A stretch of DNA of 64,000 nucleotides from Cymbidium sinense (lineage: Eukaryota; Streptophyta; Magnoliopsida; Asparagales; Orchidaceae). Shown here piece after piece: positions 36,501 to 50,395 of the stretch. The notes under the pieces are model-generated. The model did not search any database and had not been told where the DNA came from. It was given only the letters and a program-made list of their open reading frames with translations. The translations under genes were made by a program, and so were the position numbers. The DNA lies in the NCBI GenBank assembly GCA_021442155.1, contig CM038223.1:35562983-35626982 (forward strand), in the 5' to 3' direction. Within the stretch, counting starts at the first letter, position 1; every line of letters begins with the position of its first letter.

Positions 36501-39500
36501 ATAAGTCATAGAATTATAAAAATTACAAAATTTATAAAACCAATTCAAAACATCTTCATTAATATCATAATACTTAAGAAAATTTTCTTAACCCTCTCAA
36601 GTTAAGGAATTTAATTAATTATGCATTTAAAGCATATGGAATAATTAAGAATACAAGAAATTAACTAAATCTTGAATTATGAAAGTAATAAGATTATAAT
36701 AAAGCAATTATTTAATTAAAAATTAAAGATAATCAACCTTTAAATTTTATACCCAAATATGGAATTCATTAATATTGAAATTACTTAAATCCATTTAATA
36801 TTAATGAATAATTTCATTCAAAATACAAATAAAAATGATTAATCAAATTAACTAAATCTAAATAACCTAGAAGTTTGAAATGGCCTATGTTAGGATTGGT
36901 GCCCAAAGTAGTTCATTTTCTAAGGTTTTGATTAATAAATAAACTTTACTTTAAAGATTCAATTAAATAATAAAACAATAATGTATAATAGTCCATTGAA
37001 ACTAAATTAAATGATGTATTAAAAATTCAAAGGTTGATGAATTCTCTTAAAGTTAATGTATTCACTTGAAATCAAAAAGAACTTTATGTTCATGTAAGTT
37101 GATCTTTAATTCATACATAATTAATTAAAAGATAAAATAAAAATAAGTAAATGTATTCACTTGAAATAGAAAAGAACTTAAAAGTAAGTATCAAATTCTA
37201 CTTAATCATGTTATATGATTAAACTCTTAGTTAAGGTTTAAGGAAACACTCTAAATCTTAATTAAAGGATATAAATCAAAAGACCATAAATCAAACTAAG
37301 AAACTTTAATCAAATTAAAAGAAACATAAGGTTGAATATAAGTTTAAATTATAAAACTATATACATCTTAAACAATATAAAAATTAAATAACATAAAATA
37401 TAAATGAATCAAATCATTTGACATAAAATCAAACTAAAATAAAAATTAAATAAAATTATGATAACATAGACTTTTAATTAAGATTTAAAGAAATATTTTG
37501 AATTTTAGTTAAAGGTAATAGATTAAACTAAAGAAACATTAATCAAGATAAAAGAAATGTAATAAGAATGAAGTCATCAAATCTTAATAACATTACATAA
37601 ACTCTATCCTTAAAAAAATTAAAACATTAATCAAATAAAACCCAACTTAGAATAAATCATTCAAATGAATTTAAAAGAGGTTAATTAAGATACTTAGGAT
37701 CTTAGTTTGACTCTCACCATGGATGAAAATCTCATTCTACTAAAGCATAATTTATTTTATTCTTCATTTTTTAAAACCTAAATTTCAACCTTTACACAAA
37801 AGAAAAACAAAAATGAAAATAAATTTATAAATCACTTAAATTGAAACCACCTAATGGCAAATTGAACAAATTCTAAAATAAAAAAAAGAAACCAAGTAAA
37901 AATATAACTTTTTATAACTAGCTATTACATGGTGCATAGTCTAGACACCCTAGGTCGCAATACTACTTGTCGAAGGAGTTATAGAAACCTCAAACCTCTG
38001 ATTTAATAATGACACGTGCCTATGAAACTAGATTATGATAAGTATAAGATTAAATTTTAAACTAAACCAAAACTTGAACTTATAAGGCTTATTTAAGCTA
38101 TACCACACAAGCCACTTTATCACAAGTATATTATTAAGTCACCAACCCTAGAGTTAAGTTAGGTCAATGATCTATAATATTTTGTGATATAAAATGATAC
38201 GATTATTTTTCTTATTTTGTGGTGTAATATTTTAGACTAGATGATTAGGATTGTTTGTCCACTAGTCTGAATGTTAGGGCATTCTTTTTAGACTAATGTT
38301 ATTTTGTAGCGGTTGTGCTTCAAGGAACTGTTGAAATTAAAAAATTAAAAAATAAATAAATAATGTTTACTTGCAGATGTTGCTCAAGTCTTTAAACATA
38401 ACCTAATAGGATAGGTGGGCTTGGAAAACATTGGTACTAAGCATGTATGTTTAAAATATAACTATTTGTATGTTGTGTGCATTTCCAAATGTCTATTTTA
38501 CAGGGTTTATGATTTTATTTTTAAAACTTTAAAATGTAATTTGAACCTAGATTTAAGCTAGGATCTATGGGGTCTAGGAATAACATGAGTTAACTTTATC
38601 AGTTGGTGGTCCTTATGAAGCCCATGGAGGTCCCTAAAGAAGGTGATGATCCTGGAAGAACCACAGATCAGAACTTTTAGTTGTAGGTCAAGCTGTATGA
38701 GAGCAGAGCTCGACTACCCATTTTTCTCTTCCTTTTAGGGTGCACAATGGAAGCTAGCCACACTGGCCTATTTTATTAATCCAAATTGGCTTGATTTATT
38801 TTGGGGTGCATAATAGAAATGCATGTTTTTTAAAGTTTCTTTTTATGTTGTACCTTGTGATGAAATGATTTGAATGTTAGGCTCCTAAGGAAACTAAATT
38901 CTCTACCCCACCTAAACTAAATAACTCAAATTTAAAATAAAAATTTATAACCTCACTTTAATTAAAATCCATTAGAATAACTTAAAAGCAACTAGAAATA
39001 ATTAGCTTTTGTGAACCAAGAGAGCATATTGTCTATTCTTATTTAATGGGGTGTCTCACCTATTACATATAAAGGGGCATTTGACCTTTGAGGATAACCA
39101 CCCTTTCTGGGGGAAGTGTTCCTTCTTATTTTGATATGGACCATGACCATTTTTAATTGCATATCATTGTAGGCATAAACTATATACCTAGGGCCTTAAA
39201 AATGAATTGTGAGTCAAAATATATAAATAATGAAATTTATTGCATTAGTTAAGAGCATAATATGCCAAACATTATCTTAAGTATACAAAGTGAGTTAGGC
39301 TCTTAGTTTCCTCTCTAAATGCAACAACCAAACCATCTTACATACATAAGACTAGACTCATGGTGTTGAAAAATTACTTAGGTGGTGTTAGCTAGCAACC
39401 CTTTCAGGCGGGTTATATGTCTAGAAGAGTTAAGAATAGGTTCATTTTTCTATGGTAGGAAAAAAACCAATAATTCTAAAAAAAAAATTACATTATGTTG

Positions 39501-40168
39501 AGCCTTTGACTTATGTTAGAAGCATTTATAGACTCAGGGTCTGAAGCATCCAGTTAGAATAAGTCTTTAATCACTTAGCATTTATATAGTCTTGATTTGT
39601 TTGAATCTATGTCCTAGATTTTGAATAAAATGCTAATTTAAAATTTTATTAAATTTGATCTCAAAAAAGTAAATCCTTATGATAGGATAGTTGAAATGCT
39701 TGTTGGGCATCACAATATCTATAAGTATTTCCTATTCAATCTCGATTAGCCTCTGAAAAGAACTCTCTCCCCTTTGAAGTGTTCCCCGTTGATTTTGTAA
39801 ATTAAACATTATTTTAATATAAGCTTTAAAATCCATAAAAATAAAAGTCTATTTCTTTAATTGAGAGTGTTTTTAGAAAGAATTCCCTTCTTCTTGGGAT
39901 GTAATTTACTATAGGGGCTTGCCCATAAAGGGAACTATGAACGTGGTATAAAATATACCTTGTCCTATTTCTTTAAGAAGTTCAAGGGTAAAATTTTTAG
40001 AATATCAAATACCCATTAGCCTTAGGAGTCCTTATTAAGTAATTAAATCTATTATTGGATAACATATTTATCTCTTGAGATAATATGTTTATTCTTTAAT
40101 GATGTATTTTATTGCATAAATAAGAAACCCTTAAAATCTATGTGGTGTCATAATTTTCTCTCTCCAAT
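33556..40168 (+). mobile_element. B2: B-type LTR, 5' end missing or eroded
   Basis: It is collinear with B1 from about B1 position 25,330 onward (CTTACTTAAGCTTAG-like at 33,633) to the end at TTTTCTCTCTCCA (40,166). The leader block is at 37,930-38,035, the TAGAGCTCGACTACCC block at 38,700 and the final block at 39,375-39,430. The first 250-300 bases of the LTR are not recognisable, so no target-site duplication can be defined. It splits S2: the S2 sequence before 33.55 kb and after 40.17 kb is contiguous on the B1 map (near 28.2 kb). Confidence 0.7.
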
Positions 40169-41339
40169 AGATTCAAGTAAGCTTTAACATTCTTCTTAAG
40201 TTTATTTATGTATATTATGATATTTTAAACTGATTTCATAATTTTCACTAATTTTATTAAATTATTATTATTATTATATTTTATTAAATTAAGGTGTAGA
40301 GATCAAATATTTCATATCTTCTAATTTAATAACTAATAATTCCCCAAATTTGTATCTAAGAAGTATTTAAAACTTAATTTCAATCTCTTTAAACATATTA
40401 ATATTTTGAGCTAAATTAGAGTTTAATTGATTTTAATTAAACTCAAATTAACCTAAAATTACCAAATCAAAATAGGAGATTTTAGATTCAAGGGATTCCT
40501 CTCATTGAGATGAATTCATAAATAGAGTCTTTACGTTCATTTTTTTGGTCGGATATTTAATTTTAATAAAATTTTGAAGCTTTTAGTAATTTTTTACATT
40601 TTTAAATAAAAAACCTAGATTTTCGCATTTAAATGAGTCAGTGCCATGTGGCACTAACATAGCATCACTTTACATGTTGCGCTGCATGATTAGGCCACAT
40701 GAGATCCACGTGGATCCTACATTAAAATGTCAGTAGGGATGCAATTTTATCGTTACCATCCAATCAAAGATTGGGCAACCCAGAATTGACCCAAGATATC
40801 ATTAAAGGATTAAATCAATTAGTTTGACTACATCATAGCTGTCTATTCCAAATAAAAGGAATATATAGCTATGATTATGTCTCCTTCAACAATGGCAGTG
40901 ATTATGCATAATCAAATTTTTGGGGCTAATCGCTAGTGATCTACATGAAAAAATGTCAGATTTTAATTGAAAAATGATCAAGGAATGATTTCAAAGGGAT
41001 CGCATAACTTGATCTTACCTAAGATTATGTTTGGTTCACAAACGGCCATTATGAAATTAAAGAAGGATCGATTTTGGCCATACCTTATCAATGTTGGGCA
41101 TTGGCAGTGCTTTGGGTTTTGAAAATACTTGAGGAGATTAGGCAAAGATTTTGGGGAAGGAAACACATCTTTCCTCCTTATGAATTGATGTTGAGGTGAA
41201 CGTCTATCATTGCTTGTTGGAGCTTGAAGTGGGGAATGATCGGAGTGGTTTGGGAGAAGGGGGAAGGTCTGTTTCTGGTCAACTTCACATGGGGAAGATA
41301 TTGGAATAATCAAGAGCCCTCAATTTTTCTTCCATCCTC

Positions 41340-41348
41340 CTTTTTATA
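41340..41348 (-). promoter_or_regulatory. TATA box of S2 LTR
   Basis: Minus strand TATAAAAAG followed by GAGGATGG, about 1.84 kb from the LTR start. This is earlier than in E1 (2.8 kb), in keeping with the shorter U3 of the B type. Two short minus frames downstream (41,537-41,310 and 41,313-40,978) show no recognisable protein. Confidence 0.45.
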
Positions 41349-42717
41349 AATGTCCGAAAGCCATTTCATTTGTTCTAAGGGGAGTTCGCCAGCCATGGAG
41401 ATTTGCAATCCAATGATGATACTAAAGGAAGAGTGAAGGACAAAGTAGGCATTTATATCTCTTAGGAAGTGAGGCAGTAAGCATGGGTAGGATTCAGATG
41501 GAGTGGGAATGAGGTGGCTCAATTGTGGGCTTCCCATGGATTCTTCTCATCTATGCCATCTTCACTTCTCTCCTTGGAAAGATTGGAAACCTCTAGGATT
41601 CTTAGCAGCTTCTTAGATCCATAAGAAGTGCTCAAGTGAAATTCAAGTTCAATTGCTTTGGATTTAGGCTTAAGTGCATGTGTTTGGGTTTGGTGAATTG
41701 ATTTGACGTAGGATAGCTCAATTGAATTATTTTCATTGAGTTTAGGTTAGCAATTTAGATATTTATCTCTTGTGGAAGTTAGTCTAAGTCATACTTAGAT
41801 TAAATTTAGTATAAGTGTTTGAATTAAAGACATTTGGGTTTAGCTTTGATTAAATTTTTTTATTTAATTGATTGGATTTAACCTTGGTTACAATTATTAT
41901 TAATTTTTCATTAAATGATTTATGAATCAATTGATCCAAATCACATGGAAGTTTAATGTGATTTAGGCTAGTTTGACCCATTTGACTTAAACGAGTCAAA
42001 TTTGATCTCCTAGTCTATTGAGCCATTTAATATTTTAATTTAAAATCAACTATGCTCAATTTATTATTTATGATGATTTTGAATAATTTATTTCATTTAA
42101 TTTTAAGTTGGATTATAATTTTAACCCAAATTGGCTCATTTGGATTCAAGTGGGTTAATTTTTATTGAGTCAAATAGCCAATTTGACTCAACCAAAGTGT
42201 ATTTAGACTCCAATCATATTTAATTAAGTGTTTAAGATGATTTGGAGTATTTAATTTTAATTTGTTTAAAATTAACTTTGATTTTGACCCAATTGACCTA
42301 ATTTGGGCTTATATGTCAAGATGAATTCTCTTGGGTTAAACGACCAAATTTGTCAAATTAAACTCAATAGTTGATTGAATTGTGCTTAATTATGATTTTT
42401 AAATGATGCTAGATATTTTATTTTAATTAATTTCAATTTAATTTGGATTTAGATTTAATGAGGTCTATTTAGGTTTATTTGGGTCAAGTGATCTAATTGA
42501 CCTATTTAAGACATTATTAGATTTAGATTTATTTAGATTTATATTTAAATAGGTTAATTTGATGATTGTAAGTACTTGGAATGATTTAATTTGGTTGAAT
42601 TTGGTGGGTTTACTTTTTAACCTAGTGGGACCCACAAGTTCTTGGTTAAATAACTTATTTGACCATTCTAAACCTCACTTAAATTTATTTTTAGGTTCAT
42701 TTACCTTTATGAATTGA

Positions 42718-42888
42718 TTATATATATATATATATATAATTTGATTTTAATTTGTTTTAAATTTTTTTAAATTGCCTTTTAGTTAGGTGATTTTGAGCTT
42801 AATTAGGTTAATTGAGTCAACCATCTCAATTGCCTTAATTTAAGCTCAACTAAATTTAGATATCAATATATATATGTATATATATATA
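42718..42888. repeat. Two (TA)n tracts
   Basis: Perfect TA runs lie at 42,718-42,738 and 42,865-42,888, inside S2 part c. They flank an AATTGAGTCAACC...CTCAATTG dyad. Confidence 0.85.
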
Positions 42889-43186
42889 AGATTCATACTA
42901 AATTTTGAGGCCTGATTGGGTTCACCTAATCTAATTAGGTCAAGTCAAGTCCTATTAGGATGGCCTAAGCTTTTCACCTTGGAGTGTTTTGCTTTGAGTT
43001 TGGTTTTAATTTTAGATTTATTATTAATTTAGTTTGTTATTTGATTTTAATTTATTTTTCACATTTAGGAAATAAGTGTAGTGTCTTAAGTGCTTAATTA
43101 GGATTCTCCTATTATAAGATTAAGGATCTTAATTATTAAGATTAAAGATGATATCAATCTCATCTAAAAATGGGGTCAACAATGTC

Positions 43187-43911
43187 ATCCTAGGGGATTC
43201 CTCTTTAAGTTTAAAGACTTCACTTAAGAATTTTTTGAAGGTTTTAACTGTAAAACCATTCAACGGAAGACAAGGATCATTAATATTTCAGTGAAGGATT
43301 TCCACACCATGTTATTCTTGTAGTCGAGGATTTGTAGTTAAGGCAAAGAATCCTCCATCTAAGACTATAATCTATAAAGATTCATCTAATTTTATTTTTT
43401 CATGACTAAGTCACCTACAGTAACATAATGTTGTGTACCAGTGAATCATTTCACAAATAAGTTTTCAAGTTTAGTGAATGTGTGCATTAATCCAATTGGT
43501 ATTTCTGCATACTAGTCAAAGGAAACCACATTCAAACTATTGATGAATTGTCTAAACAATAAGGCATTGCATCCCCGAGTGTTATAATAACTTGCTAGAA
43601 ATGTACCAAATATTGTTTTGGATTGCATGTCCCATAAAAAACTTTAAAAGTAGGGAGTATAAATCTCATTGGATAGGTATAAAATCATATTCTTTAGGGT
43701 AGGGTCAACATTTTGAAATTAGAGTCATACCTTAGGACTGTGCCAATGCCTCTTTTACTTATTATTCCACTAAAGACTTGAAGTAAATTTTGGGTTATAA
43801 ATCATTCATTACTCTATTTTTTAGTGATAAATCCTTAAAAATAACTTCTTATCATCCATGGGATGGGAATCATCTATTTCCTCAGGTGAATAAGGCTCTA
43901 ATGTAGTAGGG
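43187..43911 (-). pseudogene. Element M: gag core, decayed
   Basis: Read on the minus strand near 43,610-43,420, one frame gives CNALLFRQFINSLNVVSFD, then YAEIPIGLMHTFTKLENLF, then FTGTQHYVTVGDL, with stops where Trp residues are usual. This is the retrotransposon gag domain (family PF03732 as I know it): LLxxxFxxSL, xWYxxLPxxSI, FxxxF. About 43,350-43,200 continues in other frames with WRILCLNYKSST and KTFKKFLSEVFKLKEESPRM, the usual C-terminal half of that domain. It begins where S1 ends and stops where S2 starts, so the original gag has been cut on both sides by LTRs. Confidence 0.8.
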
Positions 43912-43916
43912 ATTTG
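43912..43916. repeat. Target-site duplication of S1, left copy
   Basis: ATTTG here equals ATTTG at 50,391-50,395. Confidence 0.85.
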
Positions 43917-46900
43917 TGTGGTGTTTTATTTGGATGCTAGGTGGACACCATACAGATCTCAGAGGGTACTGATAGAGTGATTAGGTATGACATTAAGGCA
44001 TGATGTACTACCTCAAAAGATAGAAATATCACCCTATAATGTACCTAATCACCAGATAAGGACTCCTAAGGCAGATTAGTCTTCGTATATACTAGAGAAC
44101 TTTCCCCTACTTTGCATGGAAATGTAAAGCAAGATTTATTTTATACCAAATTCTTTAAATTCCTTATGGAGGCAAGCCTCCATAGTTAATTATATCCTAG
44201 GAAATTTGATTTCTTAAAAGTACTCTTGATTAAATTATTCAATCAAGTCTCCATAGATTTCAAGTTAGTCTATCATTGAATTGGTTATTTTAGAAAATCA
44301 AGTGGAATGCTCAATTAGAGAGACTTATTTTGGGTTCCAAAGGAAGATAAGTAGAGAGCACTCATGATACTAAGAATCCTAGTGAGCACTTCAATCAATC
44401 CAATGGTGTGGCTTTATATGTTTGAAAGAGAGAGTTAATTTTAATTTTAATTTGAATTTTATCAGAAAGTTAGGGCATATAATCCATCAACACAAGATTA
44501 TGGAAATACCTATGAGGTGAGGATTTATACTCATAGCCAGAGAGAAATAAGAAACCTTTGATCCTATCTAGGGAGCTTTAGCACAAGCTAAAGCATGGAC
44601 TGAATCTAAGCGAAAGGGGACATGGTGGTTTACCTCCACAAGGGAGAATAAACCTGTCAAACTTTTTTGGACTTACAACTGCCTGGAGTGGCCGCCAACT
44701 AACACCTCCTATGATTCAAAACCATGTAGGCTAGTCTTATTTTATTATTAAGATAACTATACTTATTATTTACTTTGAAAGACTAGAGCCTAAACTCACT
44801 CCTTAAGAGACTAAATCATGTTTGTCACGAGCGTATGACTTAGTCTAAATGTAAAAAATTTCCAAATTTTATATTATTTTTGACATAATATTTTGGACAA
44901 TGGTTTGTCATATTTTATGCCTAAATGCCTGATGAAATTGAGTTTTAAGCCAAATCAGAGAGAAAGAGGGAGATCTCCATCATGAGGAGGGTGCTCTCAT
45001 AGGTGAAGCAATACCCAAAGTGCAAGAATAGAGGCCCTCCTTATTTCAAGGGTGAAATAAGATGGTATGCATGATGTTAGACATTCAACATTTAGCTAAG
45101 GGGTTGCTAAATCTTTTAATTATCTTGATTATATCTTAAGCTTTATATGAGGTTGAAAGTTATTTTAAATTTTAGTTATGAATTATTAATTGGGTAGAAA
45201 ATTTAATTTTATCCTAAGAGCCTTCCGCATCCAGGCCACACATCGAAACATCAAGCTTAAGAAACTATGAAGAAGATGCAATTCTATTGCGCAATCAAAA
45301 CATAATAAAAACAAATATGTATAGATTCCATAAAAGAATAAAAGGCTAGTTTGGCTAGGTACCAATGTACACCCCTGAAGAGAGAAAATATTAGGTAGCT
45401 GAGCTCTACCATTATACAACTCGGATTATAAGAGAATTTTATAATTTAGAATTAAATTAGATGATATGGGGGTCTTTATTCTTCATTTCTTCCTTCTTCT
45501 TCTTTCTTTTGATTTTCTCTAAGGCTTCATAGAGCCTGCTAGGACTATACCATCTAGCCACTACTCATCCTAAATCCCCATAGAACTATTCCTTATATAA
45601 AATAAATCTATCTACACCTACAAAATAGATGTTAGCTAAATATACATACATCTCAAGCAGTTATATTTCATAGTTTAGACATAGCACCCTACACATGGGT
45701 AACAAAGCCCATGTGTCCTAATCATGGATTATGCTTATAGGCATAAGCAACCTGTAAGTAGAAGCATTTATATTTTTTTTAGCATCCTAATTAGCATAAT
45801 CCCCTGCAAAAAATAACATTAGGCTAACAACGACCTGACATCCACTCTATGAACCACAATCTTAACATCCAATCTAAAATGTTACATCATAAATAAAACA
45901 CAACATCATTACATATACCATCTTAACTTAAAGCTATAAGTGGTGGCTTTAGCATTCTAATGCGTGTGTTTAGACTTAGTGTGGTATGTCTTAGCTAGAC
46001 TCTTGAGTTGTAGTTGTCTAAAATTTTGAATTATTCAATTTGACATGATCAGTGGTTTCACTTTAAATTTTTTAAAGGATTTGTAAATTTTAATTTATAT
46101 TTTTGTTTATTTCATTTAATATTCACTTAACATCTAATTGTTGTAAAGAGAAGAAGAAGGTTTAACCTCCTTCATCCCTTAAATTATTTTCTAAGGACAT
46201 GTTTTCATGATTTAGTTTCTTTTAGTGAATGATTTATTAAATGTTTTATTAATCTTAAGTTTGAGTTAATCTTAAAGAGTCATATTTGACATGAAAGGCA
46301 TCTCAAGATTAATGTGGTTGAATTATCATCACATAGAACATGTTATACCATTCCTTTACATCACCCATAACATGCATATCATTTAGAACTTAATATACCT
46401 TTACATGCAATATATTTTTGGCATACTTAAATGACTATGAATGTATATATTTTTGTAGGAAATAGGACTTTCATTCCTTAGCTAAGTACACATACATATG
46501 TATAAAAGTTTTAAGCAAGTATGTGTTGTTGTTTAAACCAGAGAAGTGAGATTATCAATGATTTCCATGGGGCTACTTAAAGCCTCATATTCTCGGGATA
46601 TCCTGACTATATACTTGCTATTCATAAATACATATGATTGTATACACAACCATAGAAATGAAATTCATGTAAAATATTTTATTTTTAGTGAATCATTTAC
46701 ACATGTAAAGTAAAGCTCTATCTAAATTCTAGTACCAGTACACATAGAAATAAAATTTAATAAGTATGTGCATTTGTTAACTAGAGAAGTGAGAGAATCA
46801 ATGACCTCTGTGGGGCTACGTAAAGCCTTATATTCCTGGGATGTCAAGACTATATAGTTATCATCTATCAAACATATGTAAACCCATACATGAATTATAA

Positions 46901-49900
46901 AGATAGATCAAGGCTTTAACATGCTTAAGTTATAAACACATGTAAGTCATATAGAAATATTCATAGCTAATATCACTCTAACTTTTCATTGTTAATTTGA
47001 AAATTTGAAAGTCATTTTGAAATTTATTAGTGATAATAGCCACAGATATAGTAAGATTAACCCAACACATGCAACTTACACATAAATAAAATTCATTTTA
47101 TTATTTGAATTTGAAAGAATGAATGCATGATATCACATGACATACAACATGTATAATGATTGAAAAGGAACAATTGAATAATTCCACATAATTCATTCAA
47201 CTTCATTAATTCCTAAGGCCAGTCATATTAAATAAAATTCATTTAAGGAGAACCAAAGCTTCTTATTCAATTTAATTTTTGGATTTGAATTAATAAACTC
47301 AAAGGGGAGAAATCATTTGATATTTTTTTACCCCATCCCATGTTAGTAATTTAAAGTGTTTAAAGAGAAGTAATTAAGTGGATTTTGTGATTTAATTAAG
47401 TTTGATTCATTTAATATCCCTTTCTTATGTTTCTTTAATTTAATTAATCACTTAATTATAAGCTTACAATGATATGCAAATGAGAAATTAAAATTGCAAT
47501 GCACTTAGAGAATTAATGAAATGAAGCTCATAATTAAATATTAATTATACTAAAGAATCTAATTAAGTACTTATATGATTTTTCCTAACTTATGGGTTAA
47601 TCATAATTTTCTTAAGGGTCATTATGTTATTAAATACATAAAAAGGAACCCATGAATTAAATGTTAATTATCTAAAGTAATTATCATTTCAAATTGATTT
47701 GATTTCATCATTAATTACTTAATGAACCCTTAATTAAATTTCTAGTTAATTACCCTCTTTAATAACATAGATTTGGGAAAATAATTAGGAAAAAGGTCCA
47801 AATCATTTCCCCTCATGATCTCACTATTAATTAGTGATTAGTAATCATTAATTATTGAAATTTTACTACTTGGCATTTTTAATAATTATTAAATTGCTTA
47901 AGAGGGTAATTAAGGTTTGAATTTCGAATTCTCCTAATTACCTAGCCAATAAATCCCAAGAAAATTATGGGAGGTAGAGGACATCCCATTGAATCAATAT
48001 TTAAAGTTTGAGATTAATTTGCCAAGTAATTAGGTCTTAATTAAGGTAATTAGAATAACCTTCAAACCCTAATTAAGCTTTAATCTCTATTCAAACTATA
48101 GGGGAATTAATTTTATTAAACTTTCCTCTATTTATCCTTTCCAAAATAGGTTTATTTGTATTTTTATAATTTTTTTAAAATTAGTTATGATTTTATAAAG
48201 TTTTGAGTGATTAATTGAATTTTTACCTGAATTAATCTGTAATCCCGTCGATGCCAAATGAGAGCTGATATGGCGATGGTTTTCACGTGGTTCCATAGGA
48301 TTGGCCAATTAAATGGTCCAACATGGCCTGTTGAGTTAGTGGCGGTGGATGCACTTTCTTCATCATCGTCCGTTCAGTGGAAGCTCTATTTTGCTCGAGT
48401 TTGGTGTCACTAGCAATGGGGAGCTCAAGGGAGGTTGGGAAAGCTCTAGGAAGTTTGTCACCTCACTTTGAAGCTCTCTGAATGTCTTGGTGTCAAATGG
48501 AATGAGATAGGGAGGAGTATACTCTCCTTCCTCTCAAATCTAAAGGTGGGGGTTGGCTTTGGTTTTGGTAAACATCTGATTGGCGTAAGAAATCGAGGAC
48601 ATCAGGGGATGGTTGAGGTGGAGCTCCTTGAGTGGCTGAGAGTCAGGCATAGGCTGAGGTGGAGAGTTAATGATCCCCATGGTGAGCTAATGAGGAGGCT
48701 TGGGCTAGCTCACCTCCTTTGACCCATGGATGACCCAACCAGCTTTGGGTCAGCTTAGCTAGTGGGTCAGAGTTCCAAATTGAGGTTTGGGTGGCTTCCA
48801 AGGGCAAATGGGTTTGTGAGACCATCCAAATGGGGATTTTGTCCCATTTGGAGGGCTTTACCCAATGGGTCTTAGCCTAATTCAGGTCTAAGGTGGGTTG
48901 GTTTTTATTTACGCTGACCCATGGCTCATGCCAAGTTTCAATGGGTTTGGAGGTTGGGTTTGGATCAATTTTCCCCATGTAGGCCAAAATTAGGTCAAGT
49001 TAGGTTAGGTTGACCAATTGGTCAAATTGGGTCAAATGAAAGGTTGAGTAAAGTTTAAATGATGATTTATGATGTTTAGGTCCAATTGGTTTGATTTGAT
49101 TTGAAGTGGATTTGGATTTGACTCATATGGGTTCATATGGGTCAAATAGGCTAAGTTGACCAATTAGGTCAAATTGACCAAATTGGCTTGGGTTAGGGGT
49201 GAGTTTAGGTTCAATTGATGATTTCAAGATGATTGTAAGTGTTGATTTCAATTAATTTAGATTTGGGAATGATTTAGTCCAATTGAACCCTTTAGGTCAA
49301 TTTGGGCTAAATGGGTCAATTGTGTTGACTTGGTCAAATTTTGTTCAATCACGGCTTGATCATGTTCAATAATCAATTTGAGGTGAATTTGAGTCATTGG
49401 TTTGATTCAATTTGGATTGGATTGAGATTTGACTCTGGGTCAACTAGGGTTAAGGGTCTAATTTGACTTAGTTTGGCTTGATTGATGGTTGAATCATATT
49501 CAAGGGTCAATTTATGATTGGTTGGAAGCAATGGTTTCAATCAATTGGGTTTATAGTGAAGTTTGTTTCAATTTTGTTTATGTGGGCTAATTAGGCCAAA
49601 CTGGGTCAAGTGATCAAATTAGCTTGGTTTGACCCAATTGATTGCAATTGAACAATCAAGGGTGATCAACAATCATTGCAGAAGATTTTGGATGGGTTGA
49701 TTTAATCCAATTTGGGTTGGATTGATGTTTGGATCAAATGAGTCCTTTAAGTTACTTTGGGTCAAGTGAACCAAATGGATCAATTTGAGTTGGATTGAGT
49801 TGAATTGAGTTTGATAATTGATTTTGGATTGATTGATGGCTTTGACTGCAACTGATTTGGATTTAATTAGATTTTGGCTCATTTGGACATTTTGGGTTCA

Positions 49901-50390
49901 AATAGGCTAGGTTAGGTTAGTTGAATTTATTTGATTAGTTTGATTTTTTTGATTTAGAATAGTTCTAAATGTTCTGTTGAGTGGTTTTAGTGTCCTTGTA
50001 AAAAGTCAATTGGTTTGGTTTAATTTAAAGAGTTTTGGGTTGAGTCCATAGGATTGGATCATAGGATTAAGATGGGTTTGGGTTTAAATCATTTTGGCTT
50101 AGAGCTTGGATATGAAGCAAATTCAAATAGGTTTGGTTTTATTGATTTGAGGTTTTGTTTTTCATTGATTGGATATGCATAGGTCATGGGTTAGGTCATA
50201 GGATAGGTAGGTTCTATTGGTCCTATGGTATAGCCTGAACCTATGGTACACCTCACTAAGTCTCTAGGATTGGGTTTAGTGTTCTCCTAATCATTGGAAG
50301 TGTCTTATGACTAAGGATATTCTAGTGGCTAGAAGATTCGTAAGTTCGGGATAGGGAGGAAGAGTTCTCACACCAAAAGTGAGGTCAACA
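43917..50390 (-). mobile_element. S1: complete solo LTR, A type, 6,474 bp
   Basis: Minus strand: starts TGTTGACCTCACTTTTGGTG at 50,390, ends AAAACACCACA at 43,917, with perfect ATTTG duplications. Contents from its start: W-box field (49.92-48.99 kb), G-box-like CACGTGAAAACC near 48,285, two leader blocks (46,862-46,755 and 46,618-46,515), a GGTAGAGCTCAGC block (45,430-45,340) and the final block TTGGCGGCCACTCC (44,700). The region equivalent to the E1 hairpin is partly deleted near 48.36 kb. Confidence 0.9.
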
Positions 50391-50395
50391 ATTTG
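50391..50395. repeat. Target-site duplication of S1, right copy
   Basis: ATTTG, matching 43,912-43,916. Confidence 0.85.

Larger units (their letters stand above)
40169..43181 (-). mobile_element. S2 part c: first 3 kb of interrupted LTR
   Basis: Minus strand: starts TGTTGACCCCATTTTTAGAT at 43,181 and is collinear with the first 3 kb of B1. It includes the stretch CACTTAAGACACTACAC (B1: 25,144-25,168), a TTGACC-bearing region (42.3-41.9 kb), a TATA box (41,340) and a CCACGTGGATC palindrome near 40,700. Right flank ATGTC and left flank of part a (24,307-24,311) ACATC match at three of five positions, differing by transitions, which may be a decayed duplication. Confidence 0.75.

Noticed and set aside
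40978..41537. Two adjoining minus-strand open frames of 111 and 75 codons
   Set aside because: They fall in the presumed U3/R part of S2. The equivalent parts of B1 and B2 are not open, and the translation shows no family features.
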